From the NCBI RefSeq assembly GCF_018282095.1, contig NZ_CP074126.1, positions 606,501 to 670,500 of the forward strand: DNA of 64,000 nt. The letters run 5' to 3'. This document shows, piece by piece, positions 62,466 through 64,000 of the stretch (the stretch's first letter is position 1; each line of letters begins with the position of its first letter). Below the pieces are notes generated by a model, which saw nothing but the letters and a program-made list of their open reading frames with translations, was not told the origin of the DNA and made no database searches. Source of the DNA: Pseudovibrio brasiliensis. GTDB taxonomy: Bacteria; Pseudomonadota; Alphaproteobacteria; Rhizobiales; Stappiaceae. Both the position numbers and the translations under genes were made by a program.

Positions 62466-63860
62466 ATGGAGCTCCCGTTGCACGGTCCGTTAATTTCTGC
62501 AGAAGAAACAGTCAATCCAATTCCAGTGGTCGCGCTCTCGACCAGCGAGTTGGAAGCGCACCTCGAAGCTGCAGGTCCAGTGGCGCAGGCTTGGGCAAAA
62601 GCGCAGGAGTTTGAGGCCGCATTTGGTGATACGCTTGTTATGCCTAATGAAGCTGGTGAAATCGCAACAGTTCTGTTTGGGTATGGCAGCGGTCAGAAGG
62701 ACGCTTTGGAAACTGGCGCAACGCTGAACAAGAAGCTGCCTGCTGGTGCTTTTGAACTTTCCAAAGGCTTTGAGGATCATGCCGGTATTGCGCTTGGCTT
62801 CTCGCTGGCATCTTATCGGTTTGATGCCTACAAAAAGGTACCTGCTGCAAAAGCGCAGCTGGTTATTTCTGAAGCTGGTATTCTTGAAGAGCTGGCACCC
62901 GTTCTTGCTGGCACGCGTCTCGCGAAAGACCTCATCAACACGCCTGCCAACGATATGGGCCCGGAAGAACTGGCAGCCGCAACTTCTCAGCTATTTGAAG
63001 ACCACGGTGGAAACGCAAAGATCATCATGGGCGATGTTCTGGAGAACGAGTTCCCGCTGGTGCATGCAGTCGGCAATGGCAGTGACAGAGCGCCCCGTCT
63101 GATTGACGCCACTTGGGGGAAGGACACCGACCCTAAAATTACTCTGGTTGGTAAAGGCGTGATCTTCGACAGTGGTGGTCTGGATGTGAAGCCAGCTGCT
63201 GGCATGATCCTTATGAAAAAAGACATGGGTGGTGCAGCCAATGTGCTGGGCCTCGCAGCCATGATCATGAAGGCTGAACTGCCAATTCGTTTGCGCGTGA
63301 TTGTACCCGCTGTCGAAAACGCAATCTCAGGCCGTGCCTTCCGCCCATCTGATATCTTCACAAGCCGCAAAGGCCTGTCTGTTGAGATCGGCAACACCGA
63401 TGCAGAAGGCCGCCTTGTACTGGCAGATGCGCTGGCATTGGCGGATGAGGAAAGCCCAGAACTGATCATCGACATGGCAACGCTGACCGGCGCAGCGCGT
63501 GTCGCCCTTGGTCCTGACCTGCCTCCTTACTATACCGATGATGAAGAACTGGCAGAAACCATCGCAGTTCACAGTGAGGCGGTGAATGATCCATTGTGGC
63601 GCATGCCACTATGGAAGCCATATAAGAAGTACATCACTTCCAAAACGGCTGATCTGGCAAACATCAACACCAGCGGCGCAGGCTTTGCAGGCTCCGTAAC
63701 TGCAGCTTTGTTCCTGCAGAGATTCGTTGAGAATGCCGGAAGCTGGGTGCATTTTGATATCTATGGTTGGACACCAATCGAAAAAGATTTCAGAACCCAT
63801 GGCGGCGAAGCTCAGGCAATCCGGGCACTTTTTGATATGCTGAAGACCCGCTTCGGCTAA
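62466..63860 (+). CDS. leucyl aminopeptidase family protein (M17)
   Basis: The 464-residue di-zinc aminopeptidase has the M17 signature NTDAEGRL, metal and catalytic residues in GKGVIFDSGGLDVKPA and MKKDMGGAANVLG, and GSWVHFDIYGW near the end. It releases N-terminal residues from peptides in the cytosol. It is of the PepB-like shorter type (464, with a brief N-domain). ATG 62466 has no clear ribosome binding site, so a leaderless or other start is possible. Confidence 0.92.
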   Translation: MELPLHGPLISAEETVNPIPVVALSTSELEAHLEAAGPVAQAWAKAQEFEAAFGDTLVMPNEAGEIATVLFGYGSGQKDALETGATLNKKLPAGAFELSKGFEDHAGIALGFSLASYRFDAYKKVPAAKAQLVISEAGILEELAPVLAGTRLAKDLINTPANDMGPEELAAATSQLFEDHGGNAKIIMGDVLENEFPLVHAVGNGSDRAPRLIDATWGKDTDPKITLVGKGVIFDSGGLDVKPAAGMILMKKDMGGAANVLGLAAMIMKAELPIRLRVIVPAVENAISGRAFRPSDIFTSRKGLSVEIGNTDAEGRLVLADALALADEESPELIIDMATLTGAARVALGPDLPPYYTDDEELAETIAVHSEAVNDPLWRMPLWKPYKKYITSKTADLANINTSGAGFAGSVTAALFLQRFVENAGSWVHFDIYGWTPIEKDFRTHGGEAQAIRALFDMLKTRFG

Positions 63861-63925
63861 GGTCTATACGGTTTACACCGTCAAAAATACCCAATACCTC
63901 AATCTGGTAAGGGTCCCGAAATAAT

Positions 63926-63950
63926 TTGCAGGCTAGGTTTTAGCCTGCAA
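63926..63950. other. perfect 10-bp hairpin before the last gene
   Basis: TTGCAGGCTA (63926-63935) and TAGCCTGCAA (63941-63950) pair fully around GGTTT. No T-run follows. It could end the aminopeptidase message or be an operator for the next gene. Confidence 0.4.
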
Positions 63951-63971
63951 TAGGGATTAGGACGAATAAAT

Positions 63972-64000
63972 ATGCCCGTAGAGATCCGCCCGTCGCAGGC
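63972..64000 (+). CDS. 5' end of a gene leaving the window (partial)
   Basis: ATG 63972 opens a frame beginning MPVEIRPSQ and runs off the end. TTAGGACG lies nine bases upstream as a weak ribosome binding site. Nine codons are not enough to name a product. Confidence 0.45.

Noticed and set aside
1-64000. CRISPR arrays, tRNA/rRNA genes, transposases or prophage genes
   Set aside because: I looked for regular spaced repeats, cloverleaf-like segments and typical proteins and saw none; the inverted repeats found are isolated intergenic elements.

Overview
The window looks like chromosome of a marine-type alphaproteobacterium. The case rests on an aerobic CODH-family cox cluster, a cpa/tad pilus locus with CtrA-like boxes, an Irr-type iron box before bacterioferritin, and an intergenic palindrome family of the kind common in Rhizobiales. 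GC is moderate (roughly 50-55 % by eye). Gene content and codon style recall Pseudovibrio/Stappiaceae, but genus is an inference. There are no rRNA or tRNA genes, insertion sequences, phage genes or CRISPR arrays that I can see.

Layout. 1-6.8 kb: tail of an upstream gene, a soluble chemoreceptor, a YtoQ protein, a DUF2799 lipoprotein, two tandem GFA zinc proteins, and a minus-strand trio (atypical SDR, SpoU methyltransferase, DPPK methyltransferase). 7.1-12.3 kb: coxG-coxS-coxL-orf-coxM, whose large subunit carries AYRGAGR, so it is form II and not a proven CO dehydrogenase. 12.3-20.1 kb: a membrane protein, an SDR, bfd-bfr with an iron box, hrpB, glk-mgsA, and a DUF1194 secreted protein.

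20.8-35.7 kb is one coherent nucleoside island: a SorC/DeoR-type regulator, a BMP-family nucleoside ABC importer (binding protein, ATPase, two permeases), cdd, punA, deoC, deoA, deoB, then a PHYHD1-like 2-oxoglutarate dioxygenase 3 bp upstream of add, and then a DUF1688 (URC4-type) gene followed by upp. Together these would import nucleosides, deaminate and phosphorolyse them, pass deoxyribose/ribose phosphate to central metabolism, and salvage or degrade uracil. The dioxygenase and DUF1688 genes are the least understood parts and the best candidates for new biology.

35.9-47.7 kb: a divergent TrpF-like protein, a membrane-anchored retropepsin, aldose epimerase, an HDAC-family amidohydrolase, DUF805, dapE, two membrane proteins, and on the minus strand def-fmt-GNAT-truA; then rmuC. 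47.7-52.5 kb: a LysR regulator divergent from a VOC protein, two nearly identical nitrilases separated by a strongly structured spacer, and a GhrA-like reductase. 52.6-62.3 kb: flp, cpaA, cpaB, cpaC, cpaD, cpaE, cpaF, tadB, tadC and (opposite strand) tadD, a tight-adherence pilus locus in which the cpaB and tadD upstream regions share an exact 13-base motif. The window ends with an M17 aminopeptidase and the first codons of another gene.
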